Positions 24,387-36,422 of a stretch of 64,000 nt of DNA are shown here, piece after piece. This DNA is from JBQTKD01 sp052389435 (GTDB lineage Bacteria; Actinomycetota; Actinomycetes; Sporichthyales; Sporichthyaceae), in assembly GCA_052389435.1 (NCBI GenBank), contig JBQTIB010000065.1:3196-67195 (forward strand). The letters run 5' to 3'. How positions within the stretch are numbered: the stretch's first letter is position 1; each line of letters starts with the position of its first letter. The notes beneath the pieces are model-generated. The model had not been told where the DNA came from. It ran no database searches and saw only the letters and a program-made list of their open reading frames with translations. Made by a program: the position numbers and the translations under genes.

Positions 24387-26117
24387 ATGCGCCCGCGCGT
24401 CGGTCTGCCGGCGCCGGTGCGGGGGCTGGTGTTCCTGGTGGGGCGCCCCGTGCGCGGCGTCGTGCGGACGTGGCGGCGCTCGATCCTGCTGCGGGTCGTC
24501 AGCGCCACGCTCGTGCTGTCCATCGCGGTGCTCGCGATGCTGGGCCAGCTCGTCATGCGCGAGGTTCGCGACGGTCTGGTCGATGCGAAGGTGTCCACCT
24601 CGCTCGCCCAGGCCGAGGCGGGTTTCGCCGCCGCCCAGGCGCGCCTCGAGGCCGCCGGCACTCCCCAGCGCGCAAACGTCGGCCAACTGCTGACCCAGGT
24701 CGTCACCGAGCTTCGCCAGTCCGCCGGCTCCACCAGCCTCTACGAACTGGTGCTCATTCCCGCTCCCGGCGTCGACTCCGACCTGCCGGCCGGTCGCTCC
24801 CGGATTGCGACCGGCGGCGTGCTTCCGGCGAGCATTCCGCAGGCGCTGTCCGACGAGTTGGCCGTCGGCAGCGGCGATCGCGTCGATCGCTTCGTGGGCC
24901 TGTGCTACGGCCAGGCCGAGGACCAGTGCGTCGCGAGCGCCGACGAACCGGCCTTCGCCGTCGGCACCCAGTTCACCGTCGCCGGAGCCGGGTCCTACCA
25001 ACTGTGGTTCATGTTCCCGCTCGCCGACGAGCAGGAGACCCTCGCGTTGGTGCGCTCCCGCCTCACCCTCGCCGGGGTGGCGCTGCTGGTGCTGCTCGCG
25101 GCGATCGCCCTGCTGGTGACCCGCAGCGTGGTGCGGCCCGTGCGGTCCGCGGCCCAGGTCGCGCAGCGCCTCGCCGCCGGCGAGCTCTCCGAGCGCATGG
25201 TGCAGCGCGGCGAGGACGAACTGGCCAAACTCGCCTCCTCGTTCAACGGCATGGCCGCCGCGCTGCAACGCCAGATCCGCCAGCTCGAAGACCTCTCCCG
25301 CATGCAGCAGCAGTTCGTCTCCGACGTCTCCCACGAGCTGCGCACCCCGTTGACGACCATCCGCATGGCCGCGGACGTCATCTACGACGACCGCGACGTG
25401 CTGCCCGCCCCGGCCGCCCGGTCCGCCGAACTGATGCACGATCAGGTCGGGCGATTCGAGTCCCTGCTCACCGACCTGCTCGAGATCAGCCGGTTCGACG
25501 CGGGCGTCGCCGCGCTCGACGCCGAACCGAGCGACCTGCGCGACGTGGTGCGCCGCGTCGTCGACCTCGTCGAGCCGGTGGCCGTCGCGCAGTACGGCTC
25601 GGCGATCCGCCTCGAGCTCCCGGCCCGGGAGTGCGTCGCGGACATCGACACCCGCCGCATCGAACGGGTGCTGCGCAACCTGGTGATCAACGCCCTCGAA
25701 CACGGCGAGGGCCGGGAGATCCGGGTCCGCGTCGGCGCCGACGAGCACGCGGTCGCCGTCACCGTCCGGGACTACGGCGTGGGCCTGCGCGCCGAGGAGA
25801 CCACCCAGGTGTTCAACCGCTTCTGGCGGGCCGATCCGTCACGCCAGCGACGCAGTGGCGGTACCGGATTGGGACTTTCCATTTCCCAACAGGACGCACA
25901 CTTGCACGGAGGATGGCTACAGGCGTGGGGCGAGCCGCGGATCGGTGCGCAGTTCCGCCTGACGCTTCCGCGCACGGCCGCCGGGGTACTCGTCGGATCT
26001 CCGCTCGACCTGGAGCCCGCCGATCGGCGCGGTCCGCGGCGGGCGCCCGCGCTGCCCGCGGCGGCCGGACCGAACGATGCGGAGATGGCAGTGGAGGAGG
26101 GAGTGGGGGATGCGTAG
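24387..26117 (+). CDS. mtrB: MtrB sensor histidine kinase
   Basis: 576 residues, four bases after mtrA. Two transmembrane helices (about 35-60 and 225-250) bracket an extracytoplasmic sensor region containing two cysteines (GLCYGQAEDQCVAS). HAMP follows, then the dimerisation helix with phospho-acceptor His316 in SDVSHELRTPLTTIR, N box NLVINALEHGEG, G1 DYGVGLR, F box NRFWRADPSRQRRSGGTGLGLSI (landmark GGTGLGLSI). Signals to MtrA. The 60-residue C-terminal extension is Pro/Ala-rich. Confidence 0.95.
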   Translation: MRPRVGLPAPVRGLVFLVGRPVRGVVRTWRRSILLRVVSATLVLSIAVLAMLGQLVMREVRDGLVDAKVSTSLAQAEAGFAAAQARLEAAGTPQRANVGQLLTQVVTELRQSAGSTSLYELVLIPAPGVDSDLPAGRSRIATGGVLPASIPQALSDELAVGSGDRVDRFVGLCYGQAEDQCVASADEPAFAVGTQFTVAGAGSYQLWFMFPLADEQETLALVRSRLTLAGVALLVLLAAIALLVTRSVVRPVRSAAQVAQRLAAGELSERMVQRGEDELAKLASSFNGMAAALQRQIRQLEDLSRMQQQFVSDVSHELRTPLTTIRMAADVIYDDRDVLPAPAARSAELMHDQVGRFESLLTDLLEISRFDAGVAALDAEPSDLRDVVRRVVDLVEPVAVAQYGSAIRLELPARECVADIDTRRIERVLRNLVINALEHGEGREIRVRVGADEHAVAVTVRDYGVGLRAEETTQVFNRFWRADPSRQRRSGGTGLGLSISQQDAHLHGGWLQAWGEPRIGAQFRLTLPRTAAGVLVGSPLDLEPADRRGPRRAPALPAAAGPNDAEMAVEEGVGDA

Positions 26118-27810
26118 GCCGGCGATCGCCCTCGCCTTCGTCCTCGCCGTGTCCGGCTGCGCGGAGATTCCGTCCGCCGGCCGGGTCGGGGTCGTCGGCG
26201 ACGCTCCGGCGGCCGAGCAGCCGCGCGGACAGTTGGTGCGCGTGTTCGCCGAGGGCCCGCGCGACGGCGACGGCATGTACTCCATCGTGTCGGGCTTCCT
26301 CGAGGCCTCGAGCACGGTCGAGGACGGGTTGCGCACGGCCCGCAAGTACCTGACCGGTCCGGCGTCGGCCCGCTGGCGGGTGGGTGCCGGGGTCACCGTC
26401 TACGACCACACGAAGCTGCGCATCTCGGCGCGCGACGGGTCGCACCTGGAGGTCTCGGCCCCGACCGAGGGCGTCGTGGACTCCCAGGGCGTCTACCGTG
26501 CGGCCGAGCCCGGCCGGCAGGTGTCCTCCACCTTCGGTCTGGTGCGCGACGGCGGCAACTGGCGCATCGACACGCTGCCCGACGGCCTGCTGATCTCCCG
26601 GCAGGACTTCGAGCGCGAGTACGCCTCGCAGGATCTGCACTTCCCGGCCGGTGGGGACCACTCCTCGGTGCTCGTCCCGGACCCCGTTCACCTGCGTCGC
26701 CTGCCCGGCCTGCCGACCGAACTGCTCGTCGCGCTGCTCCGCGGGCCGTCGCGCTGGCTGGCGCCGGCCGTCGGCACCGCGGTCCCCAAGGGCGCCGCGC
26801 TCGCCGCACCGGTCGAGGTCACCTCGGGGTTGGCGACCGTCGCGCTCACTCCGGAGTCGGTCCCGACCGACGGCGTGGAGCGGGACACCCTGCTCGCGCA
26901 GATCGTGATGACCCTGACCGACGTCTCCGGCGTCACCGCCGTCGAGGTGCGCGCGGGGGACGAGCCGGTGACCCTCGGCGGTCGCGGCGGCGCGCGGATG
27001 ACGCGCTCGGACCTGCTGCTCTACCAGCCCGTCGACCTCGGCGGGCCCTCCCGGTCGGCCTACTACCTGCGCGACGGGGTCTCCTACAAGGTCGGGCCGC
27101 CCGGCGAACAGGGCCCGTTCGAGCCCGCGACGAAGCTCGCGGAGATCGCCGCCGCCCCCGACGGCAAGCTGCTCGCGGGCATCTCGGAGGACCGCACCCT
27201 GCTTTGGACCGCGACCAGCGACGCCCCGGCCCGGCTCACCGAACGGCTCAAGGGCGCCGACCTGCGTTCGGCCAGCTTCGACCAGGACGGCAACCTCTGG
27301 GTTCTCGACGGAGCGGCGGAGGCTCGAGTGCTGCGTCGCATCGCCCCGGACGGAGCGCTCGCCGAGGTGGAGGTGAGCGGTTTCGTCTCGCGGCAGGTCG
27401 ATCGCCTTCGGGTCTCCGCGGACGGCGTCCGGCTGGCGATGGTGCTGGACACCGTCGAAGGCAATCAGCTCTATCTGGCGTTGATCACCGGCAGCGGTCC
27501 CAGGCTCGAGGTCGGATCGCTGCGCCGGCTCGGCTACCCGCTGGTCGAGCCGCGCGACGTCGCCTGGGCGGACCCGGACCGCCTCGCCGTGCTCGCCGCG
27601 CAGCGCGACGCCGCGGTGCAGCCGTTCGCGGTCGCGCTGTCCGGCACGGTGTCCGACCTTGCACCGTCCTTGGCCGACATCAACGGCCTCACCGCCTCCG
27701 CCGGGCAGCCCCTGCTCGCGACCACCACCAAGAAGGTGGTCTGGCGGCTGCGGGCCGGCGGCGGCTGGTTCCGGGTCGGCAACGGCTCGGTCGTGGCCTA
27801 CCCCGGCTGA
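26110..27810 (+). CDS. lpqB: LpqB lipoprotein
   Basis: 566 residues; ATG 26110 with AGGAGGGAG upstream overlaps mtrB by eight bases. Signal peptide with lipobox VSGC (Cys17). A GerMN domain (about 190-300) is followed by a C-terminal beta-propeller-like domain (LYYQP-like start at SDLLLYQPVDLGG). LpqB is known to interact with the MtrB extracytoplasmic domain and modulate it; the mtrA-mtrB-lpqB operon is conserved across actinobacteria. Confidence 0.95.
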   Translation: MRRPAIALAFVLAVSGCAEIPSAGRVGVVGDAPAAEQPRGQLVRVFAEGPRDGDGMYSIVSGFLEASSTVEDGLRTARKYLTGPASARWRVGAGVTVYDHTKLRISARDGSHLEVSAPTEGVVDSQGVYRAAEPGRQVSSTFGLVRDGGNWRIDTLPDGLLISRQDFEREYASQDLHFPAGGDHSSVLVPDPVHLRRLPGLPTELLVALLRGPSRWLAPAVGTAVPKGAALAAPVEVTSGLATVALTPESVPTDGVERDTLLAQIVMTLTDVSGVTAVEVRAGDEPVTLGGRGGARMTRSDLLLYQPVDLGGPSRSAYYLRDGVSYKVGPPGEQGPFEPATKLAEIAAAPDGKLLAGISEDRTLLWTATSDAPARLTERLKGADLRSASFDQDGNLWVLDGAAEARVLRRIAPDGALAEVEVSGFVSRQVDRLRVSADGVRLAMVLDTVEGNQLYLALITGSGPRLEVGSLRRLGYPLVEPRDVAWADPDRLAVLAAQRDAAVQPFAVALSGTVSDLAPSLADINGLTASAGQPLLATTTKKVVWRLRAGGGWFRVGNGSVVAYPG

Positions 27811-27889
27811 CCTGCGCCCGACCTGCGCCCGATCGCAGGCGCCGCGGTCTGCGTTGTCCACACCCCGCGAAGTGGCGAGTTGTCCACAG

Positions 27890-28681
27890 ATGCGGCGGTG
27901 GGGCCGGCGGAGCCGGGCCGCACCGGGCAGGCTCCTCGCCGTGACGGGACTGACGGCGGCGGCGCTGGACCTGGTGGTGCCGATCCCGTGCGCCGGGTGC
28001 GGGGCCCGCGCCCGCACGGCGGCGTGCGCGCGCTGTCTGGCGGCGTGGAGCGTGCCGCAGGAGTGGGCTGCACCGCCCGGGGTGGGACGCCTGGTCGCCG
28101 CCGCGCACTGGTCGGGCGCCGTCCGCCGGGTGGTGCTGGCGCACAAGGAGCGGGCCCGGGCCGGTCTGCGCGAACCGCTCGGAACCGCGCTGGCCGGTGC
28201 CGTTCGGGTGCTGCTCGCCGACGTTCCCCCGGGAACCCGGGTGGTGCTCGTGGCGGTGCCGACCAGTCCGGCGGCGCGTCGCGAGCGCGGCCGGGACCCC
28301 CTGGCGGCGATCGTCCGGGTCGCCGCCCGCCAGCTGCGGCGGGACGGATTCGGAGTGGGCACGGCTCCGGTGCTCCGGCACGTGCGCCGGGTGCGGGACC
28401 AGGCCGGTCTGACCGGCGCCGAGCGGGCCGCGAACCTGCGCGGGGCGCTCGGCGCGCTCCTGCCCCCGCCGACCCCCGCCACCGTCGCCGTGCTGCTGGA
28501 CGACGTCGCCACCACCGGCGCGACCCTGGCGGAGGGGGCCAGGGCGCTGCGGGCGGGCGGGTGGAACGTGCTCGGCGCCGCGGTGCTGGCCAGCGCCGGG
28601 GTGCGTGCGGCGCCGCCGGATCGCGACACGCAAGCGGGGCAATCCGGAACTCCCCTGTCGCATGGGCCCCGAAGCCGTTAG
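27890..28681 (+). CDS. ComF-family phosphoribosyltransferase-like protein
   Basis: 263 residues from ATG 27890 (an in-frame GTG at 27941 is possible). A zinc-ribbon-like CAGCGARARTAACARC (Cys-x-x-Cys ... Cys-x-x-Cys) at about 34-49 precedes a type-I phosphoribosyltransferase fold, with AVPTSPAARRERG and the PRPP loop LLDDVATTGAT. In naturally competent bacteria ComF acts in DNA uptake; in actinobacteria the role is unclear. Conserved position after lpqB. Confidence 0.85.
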   Translation: MRRWGRRSRAAPGRLLAVTGLTAAALDLVVPIPCAGCGARARTAACARCLAAWSVPQEWAAPPGVGRLVAAAHWSGAVRRVVLAHKERARAGLREPLGTALAGAVRVLLADVPPGTRVVLVAVPTSPAARRERGRDPLAAIVRVAARQLRRDGFGVGTAPVLRHVRRVRDQAGLTGAERAANLRGALGALLPPPTPATVAVLLDDVATTGATLAEGARALRAGGWNVLGAAVLASAGVRAAPPDRDTQAGQSGTPLSHGPRSR

Positions 28682-29025
28682 CGTCGCTTCATGGCACCTG
28701 CCCGGGTCCGTGGTTGCGCCGGGACTGCGCGTGTTTCTCGAATCACTGCGCAGGCCGGCAAGCCGATGCCAGCCGCAGGCGAAACGGCCCACGTAAGGCG
28801 ACTCTTGGTCGTCCGATCACGGTGCGGCTTAGGAGTAAGTCCTGCCCCGCCAAGGGTCCAGATGGCCCGCGATCCGGGAGAGCGGGGGTAGTGGCGCACT
28901 GCGCTGCGAGACCGCCCGCAGGCGAATGTGGGGTCGAAAACCAGGTCGGCCGGGCAGGTGTCTTGCTTGAGGTGCTTCAGAACTGACAGCCCGTCAGATC
29001 CGCCCGTACTGCAGGGAGGAATTGC
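28682..29025. other. 344-base intergenic region upstream of hpf
   Basis: No gene seen. It probably holds the hpf promoter and leader. A small hairpin CTGAC/GTCAG (28983-28997) lies between the likely promoter and the GGGAGG ribosome site. No riboswitch class was recognised. Confidence 0.5.
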
Positions 29026-29637
29026 GTGGAGATTGTCGTGAAGGGTCGGCACACCGAGGTGGCCGAAAGGTTCCGTCAGCACGCGACGGAGAAGTTGTCC
29101 AAGCTCGAGAAGTGGGACAACAAGCTCATCAGCCTGGACGTGGAGGTCTGCAAGGAGCGCAACCCGCGCCTCGCCGAGGTCAGCGACCGAATCGAACTCA
29201 CCTGTCGATCGCGCGGAGTGGTGATCCGCGCCGAAGCGGCGGCAGCCGACCCGTACGCTGCGCTGGACATGGCCACCACCAAACTCGAGGTGCGCCTGCG
29301 CAAGTCGGCGGACCGGCGGCGGGTCCACCACGGCGTGCGCACCCCCGTGTCGGTGGCCGTGGCTACGGCGGGGCTCGAGGCGCGCAACGGCCACGCGCCG
29401 CTCGACGCGGCTGCGGAACTCGATCCGTACGCGCCGGACGACGAGGACACCGGGCCGTTCGTGGTCAGCCGCGACAAGACCCACGCCGCGACGCCCATGA
29501 CGCTGGACCAGGCCCTCTACGAGATGGAACTCGTCGGCCACGACTTCTACCTGTTCGTCGACGCCGAGACGTCCGCACCGAGTGTGGTCTACCGCAGACA
29601 TGGGTATGACTACGGCGTGATCCGCCTAGTTACCTGA
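29026..29637 (+). CDS. hpf: Long-form ribosome hibernation promoting factor
   Basis: 203 residues from GTG with GGGAGG upstream. N-terminal ribosome-binding beta-alpha-beta domain (1-100; MEIVVKGRHTEVAERFRQH, EVCKERNPRLAEVSD) and C-terminal dimerisation domain (about 145-203; PMTLDQALYEMELVGHDFYLFVD, ending YRRHGYDYGVIRLV). Long HPF dimerises 70S ribosomes into inactive 100S in stationary phase. Followed by a strong terminator. Confidence 0.95.
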   Translation: MEIVVKGRHTEVAERFRQHATEKLSKLEKWDNKLISLDVEVCKERNPRLAEVSDRIELTCRSRGVVIRAEAAAADPYAALDMATTKLEVRLRKSADRRRVHHGVRTPVSVAVATAGLEARNGHAPLDAAAELDPYAPDDEDTGPFVVSRDKTHAATPMTLDQALYEMELVGHDFYLFVDAETSAPSVVYRRHGYDYGVIRLVT

Positions 29638-29661
29638 CACTGCTAGGCCGGTAGCGATACG

Positions 29662-29690
29662 GGCCGCCCCACGCGCAAGCGGGGGCGGCC
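29662..29690. terminator. Hairpin terminator after hpf
   Basis: GGCCGCCCC / GGGGCGGCC (9 bp) with an 11-base loop, followed by a short T-containing run. Serves the converging hpf and DUF2505 genes. Confidence 0.75.
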
Positions 29691-29718
29691 TGTTCGTTCG
29701 GCGGCCCCGGGCGGGGGC

Positions 29719-30228
29719 TCAGAGGGCCTTGGCGTCGCCGGAGAGCCAGGCGCGGCCGAGTTCCTCTTCCTTGTCGAGGAACTTGGTCAACACCTCGGCG
29801 ATCATGCTCTCGGCCTTGCCGCCGATCATCGGCACGCTCACCTTGATCTCGGCGTCGAGCCGGATGGTCGTCTGCGCGCCGGCGCCGGACATGACCAGGC
29901 GTCCGTTCACGCCCGCGGGCTGGCCCGGGATGACCGCCTTCAGGGCGCCCTCGCGCGCGTCGGCGTCCAACGGCCCGGGGAGCCAGGTCTGCGTCTCCTC
30001 GATGCGGATCTTGTCGCCGATCACCTTCTGCAACATGCCGCCGAGGTCGATGGCCAGCAGGCGCGAGACGGCGATGGTCGCGCCGCCGTCGGCGCCGGCG
30101 GTCACCGAGGCCGACGCCTCGAGCGGATTTCCCGCCTGCGCCCGCCCGTCCTGGAACTCCGGATCGGTGAGCATCGCGTAGACCGCGCCGGCGGGAGCGT
30201 CGTAGGTCATCACGTGCGTTAATTTCAT
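29719..30228 (-). CDS. DUF2505 domain protein (START/SRPBCC-like)
   Basis: 169 residues matching the whole-length DUF2505 family: MKLTHVMTYDAPAGAVYAML at the start, RLLAIDLGGMLQKVIGDKI and IKVSVPMIGGKAESMIAEVL later. A START-like hydrophobic-ligand fold is likely. No ligand known. No clear ribosome site before the ATG, possibly leaderless. Sixteen bases from the end of the glycosylase-like gene upstream on the same strand. Confidence 0.85.
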   Translation of the reverse strand: MKLTHVMTYDAPAGAVYAMLTDPEFQDGRAQAGNPLEASASVTAGADGGATIAVSRLLAIDLGGMLQKVIGDKIRIEETQTWLPGPLDADAREGALKAVIPGQPAGVNGRLVMSGAGAQTTIRLDAEIKVSVPMIGGKAESMIAEVLTKFLDKEEELGRAWLSGDAKAL

Positions 30229-30244
30229 GCCCGCGATTGTGCCG

Positions 30245-31408
30245 CTAGCCCAGCAGGGCCTCGCGCACGGCCCCCGTCAGTGCGTCGGGAACGACCCGGT
30301 CCACGCGGACCTCCTCGGCCCCCACCCAGCTCGCCGCCTCCCAGAGGGCCGCCGCCATCGGCGCCACCGCGGCGGGCTTCTCCAGACCGACGGTCACCCC
30401 GACCAGGGTCTTTCCGTCCCGTTTGGGGTCCACACGACCGAGCAGGCGACCGCCGGCGAGCAGGGGCATCGCGAAGTAGCCGTGCTCCCGCTTGGGCGCG
30501 GGCTTGTACGCCTCGAGGGCGTGGACGAACCCGAACAGGCGCTTGGTGCGGGGGCGGTCCCACACGAGGGAGTCGAACGGGGACAGCAGGGTCGTGCGAT
30601 GCCGGCCGCGCGCACCGAGGGTCTCCAGGGCCGCCGGGTCCGCCCAGGCCTGTTCGGTCCAGCCCGCGACCCGCACGGGCACCAGGGAGGTCTCGGGCAG
30701 CGCCGCGGCCACCGCGGCCCGGGAGATGCGCGGGTAGTCGGCGAGGTCGGCCGCGGTCGCGACGCCCATTGCGGCACCGGCGCGGGCGAGAAGTTCGCGA
30801 AAGCACCCCGCGTCGTCCAGGACGTCCGCGACGCGGTGCTCGGCGGGGACTGCGCGCTCGGCCAGGTCGTAGATCCGACGCCAGCCCTCGCGCCGGGAAC
30901 ACACCACCTCGCCGCAGTCGAGCATGAACTCCACCGCGATCTTGGCCCCGGACCAGTCCCACCAGGGCCCGCCCTTCTTCGCCCCGCCCAGTTCGCCGGC
31001 GCCGGCGGGGCCGTCGGCCAGCCGGGCGCGGACCGCGGCGAACACCTCGTCGGCCGGGCGGTCGTGCCAGCGCATGCCGCGCTCGAGGTAGTGCCGACGG
31101 CGGAAGGCGTACAGCGGCCAGTCCTCGACGGGCAGGATGCACGCGGCGTGCGCCCAGTACTCGAAACAGTCCCCGGACCAGAAGGCCTGCTCGATCCGGT
31201 CCCGGCCGATCGCCCCGAGGCGGGCGTAGGGAATCAGCTCGTGCGAGCGCGCGAGGACGGAGATGGTGTCGAGCTGCACGGCCCGCAGCCTCCGCAGCAG
31301 CCCGGAGACGGCCGCGGCTCCAGTGCCGTGCCCGGGCGAGCCGAGCAGCCCCTGCGCGCGCAGCGCAAGGCGACGAGCTTCGTCGAGGGAGAGTTCCGCG
31401 CCGGTCAT
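30245..31408 (-). CDS. Winged-helix DNA glycosylase-like protein (AlkX/YcaQ, HTH_42 family)
   Basis: 387 residues. Belongs to the AlkZ/AlkX (YcaQ) superfamily of tandem winged-helix DNA glycosylases that open interstrand crosslinks or bulky lesions. The catalytic motif is visible as LRAVQLDTISV (Gln-x-Asp form, as in AlkX rather than the Gln-x-Gln of AlkZ). LLSPFDSLVWDRPRTKRLFGF and GYFAMPLL are family-wide. Same strand as the DUF2505 gene. Confidence 0.85.
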   Translation of the reverse strand: MTGAELSLDEARRLALRAQGLLGSPGHGTGAAAVSGLLRRLRAVQLDTISVLARSHELIPYARLGAIGRDRIEQAFWSGDCFEYWAHAACILPVEDWPLYAFRRRHYLERGMRWHDRPADEVFAAVRARLADGPAGAGELGGAKKGGPWWDWSGAKIAVEFMLDCGEVVCSRREGWRRIYDLAERAVPAEHRVADVLDDAGCFRELLARAGAAMGVATAADLADYPRISRAAVAAALPETSLVPVRVAGWTEQAWADPAALETLGARGRHRTTLLSPFDSLVWDRPRTKRLFGFVHALEAYKPAPKREHGYFAMPLLAGGRLLGRVDPKRDGKTLVGVTVGLEKPAAVAPMAAALWEAASWVGAEEVRVDRVVPDALTGAVREALLG

Positions 31409-31600
31409 GCGCTCATCCTGTCGTTCGCCGCCGACACGCGCAGTCGGGCGGCTCCACCTCGGACGGCGCCCCGACCCGCAGCGACGGCATGCCGCCGGCG
31501 AACGGGTTCCCCGGCCGGCCGGTGCGGCGAAGCGCGCTCCTAGGCGGAGTGGAGACGTTGAGCGCGCGAAGCGCGCAGCTGCGCGGAACGCGGCAACGTG

Positions 31601-31807
31601 TCAGTGATCTTCGGTGGAGTAGTCGGCCATGATGTTGACGACTCCGGCCATGACGGTGCCGACGGCGGTGATGCCCACGCCGAGCCAGAACATCCACCAG
31701 GTGGGCTCCAGGCACAGGGCCACGCCGCCCACGGTGAAGCCGAGGCAGATGAGCAGCACTGCGACCCACGAGATCGGACGGCCGTTGGCGCCGTGAGCCT
31801 CGGTCAT
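31601..31807 (-). CDS. HGxxPAAW-type small membrane protein (DUF6704-like)
   Basis: 68 residues; ATG with GGGAG upstream. HGANGRPISW at the N-terminus, then two helices split by EPTWWMFWLGVG, which matches the HGxxPAAW family (usually HGxxPAAW, here HGxxGRPISW). In streptomycetes such genes lie in tryptophan or core loci; function unknown. Confidence 0.7.
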   Translation of the reverse strand: MTEAHGANGRPISWVAVLLICLGFTVGGVALCLEPTWWMFWLGVGITAVGTVMAGVVNIMADYSTEDH

Positions 31808-31868
31808 CGGTTCACTCCCTGCTCGGCATGCCCTCGGTGGGAGGGCGATTCTCGGGAGCGAACTCTAC

Positions 31869-32213
31869 CTATGCCCGGAACCTCCACCACGGGCGGCTTC
31901 GCGTAGCGTCCGCCGGCGGGTCGGCGTCGGCCAGTCGGACCCGCATCTGCTCGAGCAGCGCCTCGGCCTGGCCGTGGGGGGATGGGTCCTGCAGGGCGGG
32001 CCAGGCGGTCACCGAGAACTCTTCGGTCCAGACCCGTCCGCCGCGGGAGACCTCCAGGCCGACGGCGAACATCGAGTTGACCGGGCCGGGCACCCGGTGC
32101 AGGTCGAGAAACTCGACGCCGGGCACGTGCCCGTGGCGAAGGCCGGCGACGAGGACGTCGAACACGGCCTGGTTGAACCGGGCCTCCTCGTGGTGTTCGA
32201 AGGTCAGGTTCAC
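31869..32213 (-). CDS. Uncharacterised 114-residue protein
   Basis: GTG start overlaps the upstream GNAT stop (GTGA at 32210-32213), so the two are translated together. Soluble alpha/beta composition: NLTFEHHEEARFNQAVFDVL, a strand-rich centre (VEFLDLHRVPGPVNSMFAVGLE) and a helix (QAEALLEQMRVRLA). No signal peptide, no family recognised. Confidence 0.6.
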   Translation of the reverse strand: MNLTFEHHEEARFNQAVFDVLVAGLRHGHVPGVEFLDLHRVPGPVNSMFAVGLEVSRGGRVWTEEFSVTAWPALQDPSPHGQAEALLEQMRVRLADADPPADATRSRPWWRFRA

Positions 32214-32779
32214 GGGGCCGGCTCCGGGTCGGCGGCGTGGCGCACGTGCAGTTCGAAGTCGGCGGAGCTTCCCGCGCGCGCCGGGGCGGGGGAGCGGGAC
32301 AGGCCCGCCACCGCGAAGCCGCACTTGAGCGCCACCCCGCAGGACGGGGTGTTGCCCACCGCGTGGTCGAGTCGGAGCAGGTGCAGGTCCAGCGCGCCGA
32401 AGGCCCACCGGCACAGCGTGCGCAGCGCGGCGGTCGCCACCCCCGCCCGGCGGGCCGCCGGAACGACCCAGTAGCTCACCTCGGCGGCCGGCGGGGAGTC
32501 CTGGAAGTGTTCGAGTCCGACCTGCCCGAGCAGGGCGGCGGTGGTGATGTCCTGCACGGCGAAGGACAGCCGCTCGCCCGCCCGCCAGGACCGGTCCCGC
32601 TCCTCGATCCAGGCGTGCGCGTCCTCCAGTTTCGGTTCGGAGCCGGGCTCGGCCCACCTGCGGAACTCCGCGTCGCCGAGCGCGAGGAGCAGTTCGGGCG
32701 CCAACCGGTGCTCCCAGGGACGCAGTTGCAGGCTCCCGGCGGCAATCTCGATGGGCTCGGGAGGCAGGTCCAGGGGCAT
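32210..32779 (-). CDS. GNAT-family N-acetyltransferase
   Basis: 189 residues. RimJ-like GNAT: LQLRPWEHRLAPELLLAL at the start, EVSYWVVPAARRAGVATAALRTL (acetyl-CoA-binding A motif with Arg-x-x-Gly-x-Ala form), LDLHLLRLDHAVGNTPSCGVALKCGF (motif B). Acetylates an amine on an unknown protein or small molecule. Divergent from secA. Confidence 0.85.
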   Translation of the reverse strand: MPLDLPPEPIEIAAGSLQLRPWEHRLAPELLLALGDAEFRRWAEPGSEPKLEDAHAWIEERDRSWRAGERLSFAVQDITTAALLGQVGLEHFQDSPPAAEVSYWVVPAARRAGVATAALRTLCRWAFGALDLHLLRLDHAVGNTPSCGVALKCGFAVAGLSRSPAPARAGSSADFELHVRHAADPEPAP

Positions 32780-32948
32780 CGGCCCATCCAACCCTCCGGA
32801 TGACAGTCCGGTACCGGCGGGCGCGTGCAGTCGCGTCGGCGCGTTGGAGCAATACGATGGCGCCGTCGGCTCTCTCTGCGATGCCGACTGTCCCGACAGA
32901 AGTATTGTCGTTCGCTCGCAAGCTCGCGAACAGGTAGGAGTACGCGCG

Positions 32949-35708
<2,760 letters not shown>

Positions 35709-35722
35709 TCCGACGCGTCGAG

Positions 35723-35753
35723 CGGCCCGCCCCGGTATCCCGGTGGCGGGCCG
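35723..35753. terminator. Hairpin terminator between secA and the tetR-like gene
   Basis: CGGCCCGCC / GGCGGGCCG (9 bp) with an inner CCGG/CCGG pair, followed by TTT. Serves both converging genes. Confidence 0.75.
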
Positions 35754-35759
35754 TTTGCG

Positions 35760-36383
35760 TCAGCGGGCCGTGGGGAGCGGGTTCCAGCCGGGGCGCGGGG
35801 CGGTAGCGGTCGCTACCGGGGTCTCGCCGGTGGCGACGTCGAAGAGGGTCAGCGCGGCGGTCTTGGCCGCGTCCAGCGGCGCGTCCACGCCGAGCCCGGC
35901 GGCGACGCCCGCGCCCTCGATGACGAACAGCAGCTGCGCGGCCAGGCCACGGGCGTCGGCGGCGCCGGCCTGCTCGGCCAGGCCCGCGAAGAGCCGGAGC
36001 ATGGCCTCCTTGTGCTCGCGCGCGAGATCGCCCGCTACCGGGCCGGTCGCGGCCGGTTCGCTCGCCGCGCGCACCAGGGGACAGCCGCCGAACGCGGGAT
36101 TGCCGGCGCGGCGGGCGTAGGCGTCGATCAGCGCGGCGAGGCGCTCGCGCGGGGGAGCGTCGCCCGCGGCGGCGTCCCGCAGTTCGGCGAGGTTGACCGC
36201 GTCCACCTGACGCAGCCACGCCTCGATCAGGCCGCGCTTGGAGCCGAAGGCCCGCCACAGGCTCATCTGGCCGACGTCGGCCCGCTCGATCAGGCGGCTC
36301 ACGCCGACGGAGGCGACCCCGTCCCGTCCGAACAACTCCCCGGCGGCAATCAGCAGCCGCTCTCGGGGTGCCGGATTGATCAT
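35760..36383 (-). CDS. TetR-family transcriptional regulator
   Basis: 207 residues; ATG 36383 with GAGG seven bases upstream. N-terminal helix-turn-helix: RERLLIAAGELFGRDGVASV, VSRLIERADVGQMSLWRAFGSKRGLIEAW (landmark FGSKRGLIE). The C-terminal ligand-binding half is helical with FGGCPLVRAASEP. It is divergent from the duplicated exported-protein operon, with two 16-bp palindromes in the shared promoter, so it most likely represses both. A third copy of the palindrome lies inside its own 3' coding end. Confidence 0.9.
   Translation of the reverse strand: MINPAPRERLLIAAGELFGRDGVASVGVSRLIERADVGQMSLWRAFGSKRGLIEAWLRQVDAVNLAELRDAAAGDAPPRERLAALIDAYARRAGNPAFGGCPLVRAASEPAATGPVAGDLAREHKEAMLRLFAGLAEQAGAADARGLAAQLLFVIEGAGVAAGLGVDAPLDAAKTAALTLFDVATGETPVATATAPRPGWNPLPTAR
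35802..35817. promoter_or_regulatory. TetR-type operator copy inside the tetR 3' end
   Basis: GGTAGCGGTCGCTACC: perfect 7-bp arms, encoding Val-Ala-Thr-Ala-Thr in the regulator. Matches the two promoter palindromes at all arm positions. Confidence 0.55.
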
Positions 36384-36401
36384 GGTCCGCCTCGAAGCTA
36401 G

Positions 36402-36417
36402 GGTAGTGATCGCTACC
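36402..36417. promoter_or_regulatory. TetR-type operator 1
   Basis: GGTAGTGATCGCTACC, one mismatch between arms, 18 bases before the tetR start codon. Confidence 0.75.
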
Positions 36418-36422
36418 ACCAC

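Noticed and set aside
29650..29661. Further TetR operator (GGTAGCGATAC) after hpf
   Set aside because: Only one half-site; the second arm does not match.
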